Positions 44,138-53,087 are shown, counted from the stretch's first letter. The stretch: 64,000 bases of DNA from Flavobacterium hungaricum (GCF_015182285.1 NZ_PRDM01000006.1:124001-188000); one strand, 5' to 3'. Numbers and translations: made by a program. Notes: generated by a model from the sequence alone, not told the origin.

Positions 44138-45220
44138 ATGAGAATAGTTCAAATTATAGATTCTTTAGAAATTGGCGGAGCAGAACGTATGGCAGTAAAT
44201 TATGCTAATGCTCTTTCGGAAAAAATCGAATTTTCTGGCTTGATCTCAACGCGCCGAGAAGGCGTGCTCTTGGAGCAAATCAGGCAGGAGGTCTCTTATT
44301 TGTTTTTAAACAGAACCAAAAGTTTTGACATAAATGCGGTCTTTCGACTGAGAAAATTTATAAAAAAAAATAAAGTTGAAGTCATTCATGCTCATAGTTC
44401 GTCTTTTTTTATTGCTGTACTGGTAAAACTTACATTATTTAAGATCAAAATTGTTTGGCACGATCACTACGGTTCCAGAATCAAACAATCAAAAAAGCAA
44501 AATAGAGTATTAGTTTATTTCTCCATTTTTTTTGCATCTATTTTTTCTGTTAATCGGCAGCTGGCTGCGTGGAGTTTAGAAAATTTGAGATGTAAAAATG
44601 TAGTTTTTATTCCAAATTTTATTTTAAAAAAAGACCAAAACCAAAACCAAAATACCTATTTAAAAGGAACCGAAGGGAGAAGAATAGTTTTTCTCGCTAA
44701 TTTAAAAGAACCTAAAAATCATATCAGTATTTTAAAAGCTTTTACAGCTCTTAAATTATACGAAAATGACTGGAGTCTTCATTTGATAGGTAAAGATTAT
44801 TTGGATTTATATTCGTCAAGTTTAAAAGAATTTATAAAATTGCATAATTTAGAAAGTCATGTTTTTTTGTATGGAAGTAAAAGTGATATTAATTTTATTC
44901 TGCAGCAAGCCTCAATTGGAGTTTTAGCTTCAATATTTGAAGGTTTTCCTGTAACTTTGATCGAATATGGCTGTGCAGGGCTTCCAGTACTTTCTACAAA
45001 TGCGGGATATTGCTCTGAAATTATAAAAAATGAAGAAACCGGGCTATTATTTGACCCGCTTAATGAACAGGAAATAATTCTTCAGATGCAGAAAATTATA
45101 AATAATAACGAGCTTAGAAACAAATTTGCAAACCACTTGAAACAAGTTGTAGAAAATATTTATAATGAAGATAAAATTATTGAAACAATATTGTTGGAGT
45201 ACAGTAAGATAATCAAATGA
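44138..45220 (+). CDS. family 4 (GT-B) glycosyltransferase
   Basis: 360 residues. 'IVQIIDSLEIGGAERMAVNYA' at the N-terminus is a hallmark of GT4 capsule/LPS enzymes. 'VIHAHSSSFFIAVLV', 'WHDHYGSR', 'VFLANLKEPKNHISIL' and 'ASIFEGFPVTLIEYGCAG' with EX7E follow. 'AGYCSEIIKNEETGLLF' is the donor loop. The start follows the previous stop directly, and the end overlaps the polymerase/ligase gene by ATGA. Confidence 0.93.
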   Translation: MRIVQIIDSLEIGGAERMAVNYANALSEKIEFSGLISTRREGVLLEQIRQEVSYLFLNRTKSFDINAVFRLRKFIKKNKVEVIHAHSSSFFIAVLVKLTLFKIKIVWHDHYGSRIKQSKKQNRVLVYFSIFFASIFSVNRQLAAWSLENLRCKNVVFIPNFILKKDQNQNQNTYLKGTEGRRIVFLANLKEPKNHISILKAFTALKLYENDWSLHLIGKDYLDLYSSSLKEFIKLHNLESHVFLYGSKSDINFILQQASIGVLASIFEGFPVTLIEYGCAGLPVLSTNAGYCSEIIKNEETGLLFDPLNEQEIILQMQKIINNNELRNKFANHLKQVVENIYNEDKIIETILLEYSKIIK

Positions 45221-46551
45221 AAAACCAAAAACTTACATACATAGGATTAATTGCTATTCATGCATTAATTGCTTTGATAGTTTTTGTACTGCCATTTTTA
45301 TCAAAGCTTTTTGGGATTTTAATTCCAGTTATTGGTTTTTATGTTATTTACAAGAAACAGAATAAAAATAATGAAGTACTTTATGTTGCATCTTATTTAA
45401 TAGGAGCGGAGGTTTTTCTCAGGATGACAGGAGGAAATTTTAATAATGAATATGTAAAGTTTTTGGTAATATTCTTCATGCTGCAAGGTATGGTTTATAG
45501 TAATTTTTCAAAAAACGGATTAATTTATTTGATTTTTTTATTCCTTTTACTTCCTGCCGTATTTATAACTACAACCACTTCAGATTTTTCAATAGATGTA
45601 AAAAAAGTTCTTTTTTTCAATCTTTCAGGGCCTGTATGTTTAGCGATTTGCGCGATGTATACCTATGGAAGAAAAATCTCTTTTGAAACCGTACAGAAGA
45701 TTTTACTTTCGGCAGGCCTTCCTATAATTACGATCACCGTATATTTATTTTTATATACTCCAAGTGTAAGAGATGTCGTTACAGGAACGCAATCCAATTT
45801 TGAAACTTCGGGAGGTTTTGGCCCCAATCAAGTATCAACTGTTCTTGGGTTGGGTATCTTTATTTTTTTCTCCCAATTAATTCTCTTTTCCAAATCAAAA
45901 ATAGAGCTTTTGCTTAATGGTGGATTATTAATTTTTGTCAGCTATCGCGGTATTGTTACTTTTTCTAGAGGAGGTGTTATTACTGCTATAGTGATGATTA
46001 TTTGTCTTTTAGCGTTATTGTATTATTTTTCTAATTCAAGAGGCAAAAGTAAATTCACCATAGTATTTGTTTTGACAGCCTTAATGGGGATCGGAATTTG
46101 GACATATAGTTCTATACAAACTGGAGGTCTTATTGAAAAAAGATATGCAAACAAAGATGCCAAAGGAAGAGATAAGAAAGATAAAATAGGAGGAAGAGAA
46201 GAAATTATGGATGCTGAGATAAAGCTCTTTTTAGATAATCCGATATTTGGAGTAGGAGCAGGAATGAGTAAGTCTAAAAGATTAGAAATTATGAAAGAAG
46301 AAGTCGCGTCACATAATGAGATTACAAGATTACTTTCAGAACATGGTATTTTGGGAATTTTCGCCTTTTTACTCTTGTTTTTGACCCCAATACTTCTCTA
46401 CACAGACAATATACAGCATTTGTATTTTCTGTCTTTTTTTATTTTTTGGCTTTTAACTATAAATCACGCTGCAATGCGTACTGCTGCACCAGCTTTTATT
46501 TATGCTTTGACGCTCTTATCTGTACAGGTAAAAATACCTGAAAAGGGGTAG
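45217..46551 (+). CDS. O-antigen ligase/polymerase family membrane protein (Wzy_C-like)
   Basis: 444 residues with about 11 helices. The Wzy_C region shows 'SGGFGPNQVSTVLGLG', 'TFSRGGVITAIVMI', and a periplasmic loop at about 315-365 with 'GREEIMDAEIKLF', 'NPIFGVGAGMSK' and 'SHNEITRLLSEHGILGI'. The loop histidine is the type needed by WaaL ligases. It could polymerise repeat units or ligate the exported chain to a carrier. With the ABC exporter in this block, which does not need a polymerase, a ligase role is attractive but unproven. Confidence 0.87.
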   Translation: MKNQKLTYIGLIAIHALIALIVFVLPFLSKLFGILIPVIGFYVIYKKQNKNNEVLYVASYLIGAEVFLRMTGGNFNNEYVKFLVIFFMLQGMVYSNFSKNGLIYLIFLFLLLPAVFITTTTSDFSIDVKKVLFFNLSGPVCLAICAMYTYGRKISFETVQKILLSAGLPIITITVYLFLYTPSVRDVVTGTQSNFETSGGFGPNQVSTVLGLGIFIFFSQLILFSKSKIELLLNGGLLIFVSYRGIVTFSRGGVITAIVMIICLLALLYYFSNSRGKSKFTIVFVLTALMGIGIWTYSSIQTGGLIEKRYANKDAKGRDKKDKIGGREEIMDAEIKLFLDNPIFGVGAGMSKSKRLEIMKEEVASHNEITRLLSEHGILGIFAFLLLFLTPILLYTDNIQHLYFLSFFIFWLLTINHAAMRTAAPAFIYALTLLSVQVKIPEKG

Positions 46552-46583
46552 AAAATAATGGAATAATTTCATTTTTTTTACAA

Positions 46584-46591
46584 TACATTTG
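46584..46591 (+). promoter_or_regulatory. candidate Bacteroidota -7 element (TACATTTG)
   Basis: An exact TAnnTTTG match lies in the 74-base gap before the glycosylphosphotransferase gene, 34 bases ahead of its ATG. The -33 position is T-rich without a clear TTG. It suggests that the initiating transferase is transcribed on its own. Confidence 0.45.
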
Positions 46592-46625
46592 CCCCGAATC
46601 TTAGTAGTAAAAAATAAATTTAAAG

Positions 46626-48020
46626 ATGTTTTCTAATAAAAAAATGCATTTTGAAATCTCAGAAAGGAAAGTATTGCTTTCTGTTTTTGACGCCGTTTTT
46701 GTTTTATCGGCACTATTTGTTTTGAGCATTTTATTCGACTATCAATATTTCGATTTAGATGGATTACGTTATTTTAAACCACTGCTTTTAATTGTTTATA
46801 TCTATTCTTTCGGAACCATATTCGAAATGTATAATCTCCAGACAGCAAGTAACCAGCTGCAGATTATGCGAAGCACCATTCTTACTGCAATAGTAAGCGT
46901 TACCGTTTATTTGTTTACTCCTGTTTTGTCTCCAGAATTGCCTAAACAGCGTTTGGTAATTGTTATTTTTTATTTTGCAGTTTTGAGCGCCTTATTAGTA
47001 TGGCGTTTTTTTTATGTTTTTTTCTTAGCCTCAATTCGTTTTTCGCAAAATGTAATTTTAATATGCGACCAAAGCCAAGTTGAAGAATTGGTTTTGGGTC
47101 TTGAAAACGTAGATCCGCATTATAAATTTGTCGGATTCGTTAACTCGGATTCACTATCGAATGAGAAATTGGAATTTTCTTATGTAAAAGAAATTAAGAA
47201 AAGCGATTTAGTAAATTTTGCAGTTAAAAATAACGTTTCGGAAATTGTAATTGCTTCTCAAAAAACAGACGGAATTACAGCAGATTTATACCAGCAGTTA
47301 CTCCATCTGCTGGAGTCAGGTTATATTATTAGAGAATACACACAAGTTTACGAAAGCAAAACACAGCGAATTCCAGTACATTACATTGAAAGAGATTTTT
47401 ACAGATTTTTCCCTTTCAGCAGAAGTAATAATAATCGCTTGTATCTGCTTCAGATTCGTCTTATGGAGTTTTTACTTTCCTTTGCAGGTCTTTTTCTTTG
47501 CTTGATTTTTATTCCAATTATTTCCTTTTTAAATTTATTTGCCAACAAAGGCAGCCTGTTTTATACTCAAGAAAGAGTAGGCAAAAATGGAGTTGTTTTT
47601 AAGATTTACAAATTCAGGACCATGACAGAGAATTCTGAGACAAACGGTGCTGTTTTTGCTTCTGCAAATGACAAACGAATAACGCCATTTGGAAAATTTC
47701 TACGCAAATCAAGAGTAGACGAGCTTCCGCAGTTTATTAATGTTTTAAAGGGCGATATGGCCGTAATTGGCCCAAGACCAGAACGCCCGTTTTTTGTTGA
47801 AGAAATTGCACGTGTTATGCCTTTTTACGAAACGCGTCATGTTATCAAACCAGGGCTTACTGGATGGGCGCAGGTAAATTATTCTTACGGAGAATCAATA
47901 GACGAAAGCTTGATTAAACTGCAATACGATCTGTATTACATAAAACACCGAAGCGTTTTTCTGGATTTAAGTATCACTTTTAAAACCATAACCACAGTTT
48001 TATTCTACCGCGGTCAATAG
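46626..48020 (+). CDS. polyprenyl glycosylphosphotransferase (WbaP/WcaJ-like) initiating enzyme
   Basis: 464 residues. Four N-terminal hydrophobic helices and a Rossmann-like middle region (NAD-binding-like, 'VILICDQSQVEELVLG') precede a fifth re-entrant helix at about 280-305. The catalytic PHPT domain has 'YTQERVGKNGVVFKIYKFRTM' spread over about 317-337, 'FLRKSRVDELPQFINVLKG' and 'AVIGPRPERPFF' (conserved RxxDELPQ and PRPE). It transfers a sugar-1-phosphate to undecaprenyl phosphate. It is the second initiating enzyme of the locus. Its stop lies four bases from the convergent DUF4105 gene. Confidence 0.95.
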   Translation: MFSNKKMHFEISERKVLLSVFDAVFVLSALFVLSILFDYQYFDLDGLRYFKPLLLIVYIYSFGTIFEMYNLQTASNQLQIMRSTILTAIVSVTVYLFTPVLSPELPKQRLVIVIFYFAVLSALLVWRFFYVFFLASIRFSQNVILICDQSQVEELVLGLENVDPHYKFVGFVNSDSLSNEKLEFSYVKEIKKSDLVNFAVKNNVSEIVIASQKTDGITADLYQQLLHLLESGYIIREYTQVYESKTQRIPVHYIERDFYRFFPFSRSNNNRLYLLQIRLMEFLLSFAGLFLCLIFIPIISFLNLFANKGSLFYTQERVGKNGVVFKIYKFRTMTENSETNGAVFASANDKRITPFGKFLRKSRVDELPQFINVLKGDMAVIGPRPERPFFVEEIARVMPFYETRHVIKPGLTGWAQVNYSYGESIDESLIKLQYDLYYIKHRSVFLDLSITFKTITTVLFYRGQ

Positions 48021-48024
48021 ATTT

Positions 48025-49161
48025 TTAAATAATAATCGGAATTGGTTTTTTGTTGCGAATTGCGGTACGAACCAGAACGACACCGCTTGTTATGATCAAC
48101 GGAAGCATAATAAAGAAATGCGCTTTGTTAATCAAAAATAAAAAGTAGGCGATTAAAAAAACAAAATGTATCAGCGAGAATCGATAAGTCCATTTTTTGT
48201 TTTTTAGGATTGAAAATAAAACTAAGAACAACAAAAACGGACTGAATAATAGAACATTATAATTCATCTCTAATTCTAGGTGATACGAATAAAATCCCAT
48301 CACAACAAAAAAGATTCCCATTAAACCTAAAATCACGAAATAGATTTTGTCAAGAGTTTTATTTTTTGCAAAAACCACAAGAAGTAAAAGGATGATATAA
48401 CTGTAGATGTTATTCCACCAAGATTTCGGAGTTTCTTTTGCAAATTCAATTAAGGTTTTACTTGAAGAAACCAATGATTGATTTTGAAATTTCGTTTTTT
48501 CTAAGCTGTTCTTTAACTCGAACGGCAGAAAAATGGTGTTTCCCGGCTGATCTACTTTTGTTCCAAAAATAATGCTGGTCCCTAACTGATCGTAAAAATG
48601 GCCATCGAAGTAAGGAAACAAAATCGATCGGTAAGAAATAGTAGTGTCGCCTTTTTTTGTAATTACATTTCCTCCCAATGATTTATTGATTACCTCAACA
48701 ACCATAGAAGTACAGTTTCTGTCAATAAATTTATAAGTATAATAGCGTTCTTCAGAAAACAACGCTTTGTTTAAGTTGTCAAATATTTTTTGTTTAGAAG
48801 CTAAAGAGATCTGTAATTCCTGCTCATAAACACTTCTTTTTTCCTCGTTATATTCTGCAATGAAATCTGGGAAAGGATGAGTGATAATAAAATATTGCAA
48901 ATCACCTTTAGCAAATTTGGCAACAAAATTGGGCGTTCTAAAATCAAAAGCTCCGTAATTGTAAACCAAGTCAATATTATTTGCAGAATCAGAAACTCGA
49001 ATGGCAGTGTGCCCAAAATAAGAATAAGTTTCATTTCCCAATCCGCAGGTTAAGACACTTATTTTTGCGTCTTTAGACAACGGCAGACTCTGGCTGAAAC
49101 CAATAAAACTAGTTAAGGATACTAAAATAAAAAGAGCTTTTTTGAAAAGGAACTTTTTCAT
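48025..49161 (-). CDS. DUF4105 family membrane protein
   Basis: 378 residues. A signal-type N-terminus (about 1-24, ending 'IGFSQS') is followed by a DUF4105 region: 'VLTCGLGNETYSYFGHTAIRV' split over residues 36-57, 'VYNYGAFDF', 'EYNEEKRSVYEQEL' and 'FIDRNCTSMV'. The H/C pattern in 'YFGHTAIR' and 'DRNCTS' resembles NlpC/P60-like permuted peptidases, so a papain-like hydrolase is possible. Four to five helices form the C-terminus. The biological role is not known to me. It converges on the glycosylphosphotransferase gene. Confidence 0.85.
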   Translation of the reverse strand: MKKFLFKKALFILVSLTSFIGFSQSLPLSKDAKISVLTCGLGNETYSYFGHTAIRVSDSANNIDLVYNYGAFDFRTPNFVAKFAKGDLQYFIITHPFPDFIAEYNEEKRSVYEQELQISLASKQKIFDNLNKALFSEERYYTYKFIDRNCTSMVVEVINKSLGGNVITKKGDTTISYRSILFPYFDGHFYDQLGTSIIFGTKVDQPGNTIFLPFELKNSLEKTKFQNQSLVSSSKTLIEFAKETPKSWWNNIYSYIILLLLVVFAKNKTLDKIYFVILGLMGIFFVVMGFYSYHLELEMNYNVLLFSPFLLFLVLFSILKNKKWTYRFSLIHFVFLIAYFLFLINKAHFFIMLPLIITSGVVLVRTAIRNKKPIPIII

Positions 49162-49198
49162 GTTTTTAATTTTTTTAGAATTTATTGATTTCGCGATA

Positions 49199-50266
49199 CT
49201 ATCTAAAGATACCTAAATCTACTTTTAAAGAAAAAATATTCGAGTAAAGAGCTGTACTCTGATTTCCTAAATCCGTCAGTGCATAATCTACCTGAATCCC
49301 TTTATACCTAAAACCCAATCCGATATTAGGCTGGAAATTCAATTTTTCAGTGTTGTCGAGTTGAGTTACATTCTGAAAATTTCCTGCACCGGCTCTCAAG
49401 AAAACAAGATCTGTATAACCGAATTCAAAACCTACAGCAGGATCAATACTGACTGCTTTTGTTGAAATAATATCGTTTGTCTGCTCAAATCGCATGTTTA
49501 AATTGGCAGAAGTTACCAAACTGTAATCATTGTGAAAATCAAATCTTTTTGAAACTCCTAATTGCGCTTTTGGCAAAGTAATCTCGGTACTTTCTGGCAG
49601 TTCGTTATTTTCTCCCGGAATAGCATTAGCGATTTTCTCGTACTCTTTTTCGTCGATATTCCAGATATTATAAGTTGTGGTAATATCGCGAAGCATCAAA
49701 CCAAATTTCCAATCGTTTCTTTCAAATTGAAGTCCAATGTCGAAACCGAATCCCCAAGAATTGGCAAATTTACCGATTATTCTTCGGATAACTTTAGCAT
49801 TTACTCCATATTGAAAACCGTCTACAGGAAGTTTTCTGGCATACGAAAATGTAAAACCATAATCGGCAGTAGAAAACAAACGAATTCGGTTGTAATCAAT
49901 ATTTCCTTGACTGTCGATTAATTGTGTGGTGTCCATAATATCATCAACACCAAAACGAATCATCGAAATTCCCCAAGCACTTCTATCATCAATCGGACTT
50001 GCGTAGCCAATGTAATCGTATTGGGCAATATTGGCAAAATAACTAGCATGCATTAAAGCAATTTGATGATCTTCGAGATTAGTTAAGCCAGCTGGATTCC
50101 AGTAAACTGCATTTACATCATTGGTAGATGCCGTTACAGCGCTCGCCATACCGAGAGCAGCAGCATCAACGCCAATATTCATAAATTCATTCGAGTATTT
50201 TCGAACAGTTTGTGCATATTGGAACGTAAAACTCCAAAACAATAAAAATGCAAAGATTTTCTTCAA
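49199..50266 (-). CDS. PorV/PorQ-family outer-membrane beta-barrel protein
   Basis: 355 residues from the TTG at 50266; the frame is open to a TTG at 50311, but an exact -7 element overlaps that codon. The chosen start gives a neat signal peptide ('KKIFAFLLFWSFTFQYAQ'). The mature protein starts with 'FMNIGVDAAALGMASAVTA' and 'DVNAVYWNPAGLTNLED', the hallmark of PorV/UPF0164 proteins related to FadL barrels. Alternating beta-strands follow to the C-terminal 'LKVDLGIFR'. PorV itself is a type IX secretion shuttle; this paralogue may be one or another PorV/PorQ member. Confidence 0.85.
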   Translation of the reverse strand: MKKIFAFLLFWSFTFQYAQTVRKYSNEFMNIGVDAAALGMASAVTASTNDVNAVYWNPAGLTNLEDHQIALMHASYFANIAQYDYIGYASPIDDRSAWGISMIRFGVDDIMDTTQLIDSQGNIDYNRIRLFSTADYGFTFSYARKLPVDGFQYGVNAKVIRRIIGKFANSWGFGFDIGLQFERNDWKFGLMLRDITTTYNIWNIDEKEYEKIANAIPGENNELPESTEITLPKAQLGVSKRFDFHNDYSLVTSANLNMRFEQTNDIISTKAVSIDPAVGFEFGYTDLVFLRAGAGNFQNVTQLDNTEKLNFQPNIGLGFRYKGIQVDYALTDLGNQSTALYSNIFSLKVDLGIFR

Positions 50267-50308
50267 GATATAGTTTTTTGCAGATCGAGGCCTGCTTTTA
50301 TTTTTTTT

Positions 50309-50316
50309 CAAAAATA
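50309..50316 (-). promoter_or_regulatory. candidate -7 element (TATTTTTG) for the PorV/PorQ-like gene
   Basis: On the minus strand this is an exact TAnnTTTG match, about 43 bases upstream of the TTG at 50266. It overlaps the alternative TTG at 50311, which argues for the shorter protein. No clear -33 box. Confidence 0.4.
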
Positions 50317-50400
50317 TAATATTTTGCGCATGTAAATGATTCCTTTTCAGAAATATTCTAAAACGAAGACTTCAAAATAAAAAACTCTTTCAAAAACTCG

Positions 50401-50429
50401 TTTTGCATGTAGTTATTATGCTAAATTTG
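50401..50429 (+). promoter_or_regulatory. candidate promoter of pssA (TTTTG and TAAATTTG)
   Basis: TTTTG at 50401-50405 and TAAATTTG at 50422-50429 resemble the Bacteroidota -33/-7 pair with a 16-base spacer, slightly short. The -7 element is exact and lies 28 bases before the pssA ATG. Confidence 0.55.
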
Positions 50430-50457
50430 TTCTCTGCCATTATCAAAATTTTAAAAC

Positions 50458-51168
50458 ATGAATATTAAAAAACACATTCCCAACATAATTACATTAATTA
50501 ACCTTTTCTGCGGTTGTGCAGCAATTGTATTTGTTTCGCAAGAAGATTATTTAATGGCCTTTTACATGGTTGGTTTAGGAATCTTTTTTGATTTTTTTGA
50601 TGGTTTTTTTGCCCGTTTATTCAAAGTATCCGGTGAGCTTGGGTTACAATTAGATTCTTTGGCAGATATGGTTACCAGCGGCGTGACTCCAGGTTATGTT
50701 ATGTATACGATGTTTGCAAACAGCGGACACGAATTAGGAACAAATCCAGCGATTCCGTTTTTAGGATTTATTATTACTTTAGGCTCTTGTTACCGACTGG
50801 CTAATTTTAATATCGATACACGTCAGACCGATTCTTTTATTGGGCTGCCAACACCCGCAAATGCTTTATTTGTTTTAAGCCTTCCGTTGGTTATTAAGTT
50901 TTCAGACTCTTTAATGATGCTGGAAATTTTAACCAATCAATGGGTTTTATTAGTCATAACATTATGCAGTGCCTATATTTTGAATGCAGAAATTCCGTTG
51001 TTCGCGTTAAAAATTAAGAAATTCAGCTTAAAAGAAAATGCACTTCAAATATTCTTTTTGGCAGTTTGTATTGTAATGATTGTCTTTCTTCAATACATTG
51101 CAATTCCGTTAATTATCGTTTTTTATGTGTTACTGTCAATTATTAATAATTTGTTCTTGAAAAAGTAG
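50458..51168 (+). CDS. pssA: CDP-diacylglycerol-serine O-phosphatidyltransferase
   Basis: 236 residues, about six to eight membrane helices. The CDP-alcohol phosphotransferase motif is complete: D48-G49, A52-R53, G62, D66 and D70 in 'FDGFFAR...LDSLAD'. 'IPNIITLINLFCGCAAI' at the N-terminus is typical of PssA of the Bacillus/Bacteroidota type. It makes phosphatidylserine from CDP-diacylglycerol and serine, the precursor of phosphatidylethanolamine. The next gene begins 10 bases later. Confidence 0.92.
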   Translation: MNIKKHIPNIITLINLFCGCAAIVFVSQEDYLMAFYMVGLGIFFDFFDGFFARLFKVSGELGLQLDSLADMVTSGVTPGYVMYTMFANSGHELGTNPAIPFLGFIITLGSCYRLANFNIDTRQTDSFIGLPTPANALFVLSLPLVIKFSDSLMMLEILTNQWVLLVITLCSAYILNAEIPLFALKIKKFSLKENALQIFFLAVCIVMIVFLQYIAIPLIIVFYVLLSIINNLFLKK

Positions 51169-51178
51169 TTTTATTTCA

Positions 51179-52036
51179 ATGGCAAGAAAAACGACTTACC
51201 GTAAAACAACTTCAAGAAAATCAAACTCAGGAAGATCATTTTTGGGCCGGGTTTTTCAGAGGTTATCATTACTTTTTTTCGCTGTATTGTTTATTGCGTT
51301 GATCTATCATTATCGCAAAGGTTTGGCATACTATTTAGGTTTTAAAACAGAAAAGACTCTAGACGAAGATGCAGTTGATAAACACTTATCAGATGTTCGA
51401 AATATTCGAGTTCTCGAAAATCATAAAGGAAAAGTAATCGGAATCGATGTATCGGAGTTTCAGGGAAAAGTCGATTGGGATGAGGTTGAAGTTCTGGACG
51501 AAAAATATCCCGTTCAATTTGTCTTTATTCGTGCAACCGCTGGAAATGACAGAGTCGATCGTCAGTTTAAAAGAAATTGGGAAGGAGCCAAAGAAGAAAA
51601 AATTATGCGCGGCGCCTATCATTATTATCGTCCAAACGAAAATTCTTTGGAGCAGGCTGCACTTTTTATTAAAACCGTAAAGCTGGAAAAAGGAGATCTT
51701 CCGCCGGTATTGGATATCGAAAAACTACCTAAAAATCAATCTTTGGATAGTTTAAAAGTAGGTTTGAAGCGTTGGTTAACCAAGGTAGAAAAACATTATC
51801 AGGTTCGCCCGATTATTTATTCGGGAGAAAGATATTATTCTGATTTTTTGAAAGAAGAGTTCAGTGAATATCTCTTCTGGATTGCCAACTACAATTTCTA
51901 TAGAGAAAAAATTGAAGACGACTGGCTGTTTTGGCAGTTTACAGAAAAAGCTTCTTTGCCGGGGATCGAACATCGTGTTGATGTTAATATCTATAACGGA
52001 GATTTACAACAATTGCAGTTTATTACGGTCGAGTAG
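51179..52036 (+). CDS. glycoside hydrolase family 25 lysozyme-like protein
   Basis: 285 residues. A basic N-terminus and one membrane anchor (about 28-46) precede a GH25 domain. 'IGIDVSEFQGKVDWDEV' (first catalytic-site Asp), 'FVFIRATAGNDRVDRQF', 'GAYHYYRP', 'PVLDIEKL' (Asp/Glu pair), 'RPIIYSG', 'FWIANYN' and 'FWQFTEKASLPGI' are in family order. It should cut the MurNAc-GlcNAc bond of peptidoglycan from a membrane-anchored periplasmic position. The stop codon is followed directly by a hairpin and repeat array. Confidence 0.92.
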   Translation: MARKTTYRKTTSRKSNSGRSFLGRVFQRLSLLFFAVLFIALIYHYRKGLAYYLGFKTEKTLDEDAVDKHLSDVRNIRVLENHKGKVIGIDVSEFQGKVDWDEVEVLDEKYPVQFVFIRATAGNDRVDRQFKRNWEGAKEEKIMRGAYHYYRPNENSLEQAALFIKTVKLEKGDLPPVLDIEKLPKNQSLDSLKVGLKRWLTKVEKHYQVRPIIYSGERYYSDFLKEEFSEYLFWIANYNFYREKIEDDWLFWQFTEKASLPGIEHRVDVNIYNGDLQQLQFITVE

Positions 52037-52045
52037 AAAGTGTTC

Positions 52046-52100
52046 AGTGTTCAGTCTTTTAGTATTCAGTTTCAAACTAATCACTAAAAGACTGAACACT
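52046..52100. terminator. long hairpin between convergent genes, probable bidirectional terminator
   Basis: AGTGTTCAGTCTTTTAGT (52046-52063) and ACTAAAAGACTGAACACT (52083-52100) are perfect 18-base inverted repeats. The 19-base loop can pair further (ATT-AGTTT with AAACTAAT). It lies nine bases after the GH25 stop and is also the first part of the repeat array. Confidence 0.6.
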
Positions 52101-52361
52101 AAAAAACTGAACAATGATTACTTTTTTAGAATTCCAGTTTTTCAAACGGATCACTAAAAGACTAAATACTGATTACTTATCTTAAAATTCCGTTTTTCAA
52201 ACGGATCACTAAAAGACTAAATACTGATTACTTATCTTAAAATTCCGTTTTTCAAACTGATGACTAAAAGACTAAATACTGATTACTTATCTTAAAATTC
52301 CATTTTTCAAACTGATCACTAAAAAACTGAACACTGATTATTTTTTTTAGAATTCCAATTT
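52071..52361. repeat. tandem repeat array containing copies of the lptB 3' end
   Basis: Five units begin with TTCAAAC at 52071, 52141, 52196, 52251 and 52306. The three middle units are 55 bp each; the first is 70 bp through an internal duplication. The last unit runs into lptB and includes its stop codon. Each unit contains a copy of the lptB end: read on the minus strand, the units encode KTEF-stop, KMEF-stop or KLEF-stop, against KLEF-stop in the gene. No gene fits in the gap. There are no spacers, so it is not a CRISPR array. Confidence 0.85.
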
Positions 52362-53087
52362 CTTCTTACGAAGCTCGAAGTTTTGTCCAAGATAAACACG
52401 GCGAACCATTTCATCTTCAACCAATTCTTCTGGAATTCCGGCTTTAAGAATTCCTCCTTCGAACATTAAGTATGTTTTGTCGGTAATCGCTAATGTTTCC
52501 TGAACGTTGTGATCGGTAATCAGAATTCCAATGTTTTTATTTTTTAGCTGGGCTACAATTCGCTGAATATCTTCAACTGCAACCGGGTCAACTCCCGCGA
52601 AAGGCTCATCCAATAAAATAAATTTTGGATCAGTCGCCAATGCGCGAGCAATTTCGGTACGACGGCGTTCTCCTCCAGAAAGTAAATCACCTCGGTTAGT
52701 GCGAATATGTTCTAAACTGAATTCTTCGATTAAACTTTCCATTTTAGCAATTTGAGCCTCTTTAGAAAGGTTTGTTAATTGTAAAACGCTTAGAATATTA
52801 TCTTCAATGCTTAGTTTTCTAAAAACAGAAGCCTCTTGTGCCAGATATCCAATTCCTTGTTGTGCACGTTTGTACATTGGATAATCGGTAATGTTCAAAT
52901 CGTCAAGATAAATATTTCCTTGATTTGGTTTTACCAATCCTACGATCATGTAAAAAGAAGTTGTTTTTCCAGCACCATTTGGTCCCAAAAGTCCCACGAT
53001 TTCTCCTTGGTTTACCTCAACAGAAATTCCTTTTACAACGCTTCGTCCTTTATAGGTTTTTATTAAATTATCAGCTCTTAGCTTCAT
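52347..53087 (-). CDS. lptB: LPS export ABC transporter ATP-binding protein
   Basis: 246 residues. Walker A 'GPNGAGKTT' (35-43), 'LAQEASVFRKLS' (Q-loop), signature 'LLSGGE' (135-140), Walker B 'ILLDEP' (157-162) and the switch histidine in 'LITDHNV' are intact. 'DEPFAGVDPVAVEDIQ' and the C-terminal 'RRVYLGQNFEL' are diagnostic for LptB. It powers extraction of lipopolysaccharide from the inner membrane with LptF/G. The 3' end is the source or sink of the neighbouring tandem repeats. Confidence 0.96.
   Translation of the reverse strand: MKLRADNLIKTYKGRSVVKGISVEVNQGEIVGLLGPNGAGKTTSFYMIVGLVKPNQGNIYLDDLNITDYPMYKRAQQGIGYLAQEASVFRKLSIEDNILSVLQLTNLSKEAQIAKMESLIEEFSLEHIRTNRGDLLSGGERRRTEIARALATDPKFILLDEPFAGVDPVAVEDIQRIVAQLKNKNIGILITDHNVQETLAITDKTYLMFEGGILKAGIPEELVEDEMVRRVYLGQNFELRKKKLEF

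Noticed and set aside
49562..49921. 119-residue plus-strand ORF opposite the PorV/PorQ-like gene
   Set aside because: Antisense shadow of a clear beta-barrel gene, with no start context or family signal.
49199..50311. PorV/PorQ-like start at 50311
   Set aside because: That TTG overlaps an exact TAnnTTTG element and places a basic stretch before the signal peptide; the TTG at 50266 is preferred, though not proven.
52071..52361. CRISPR array
   Set aside because: Units are directly adjacent and carry no unique spacers; they are duplicated lptB 3' ends.
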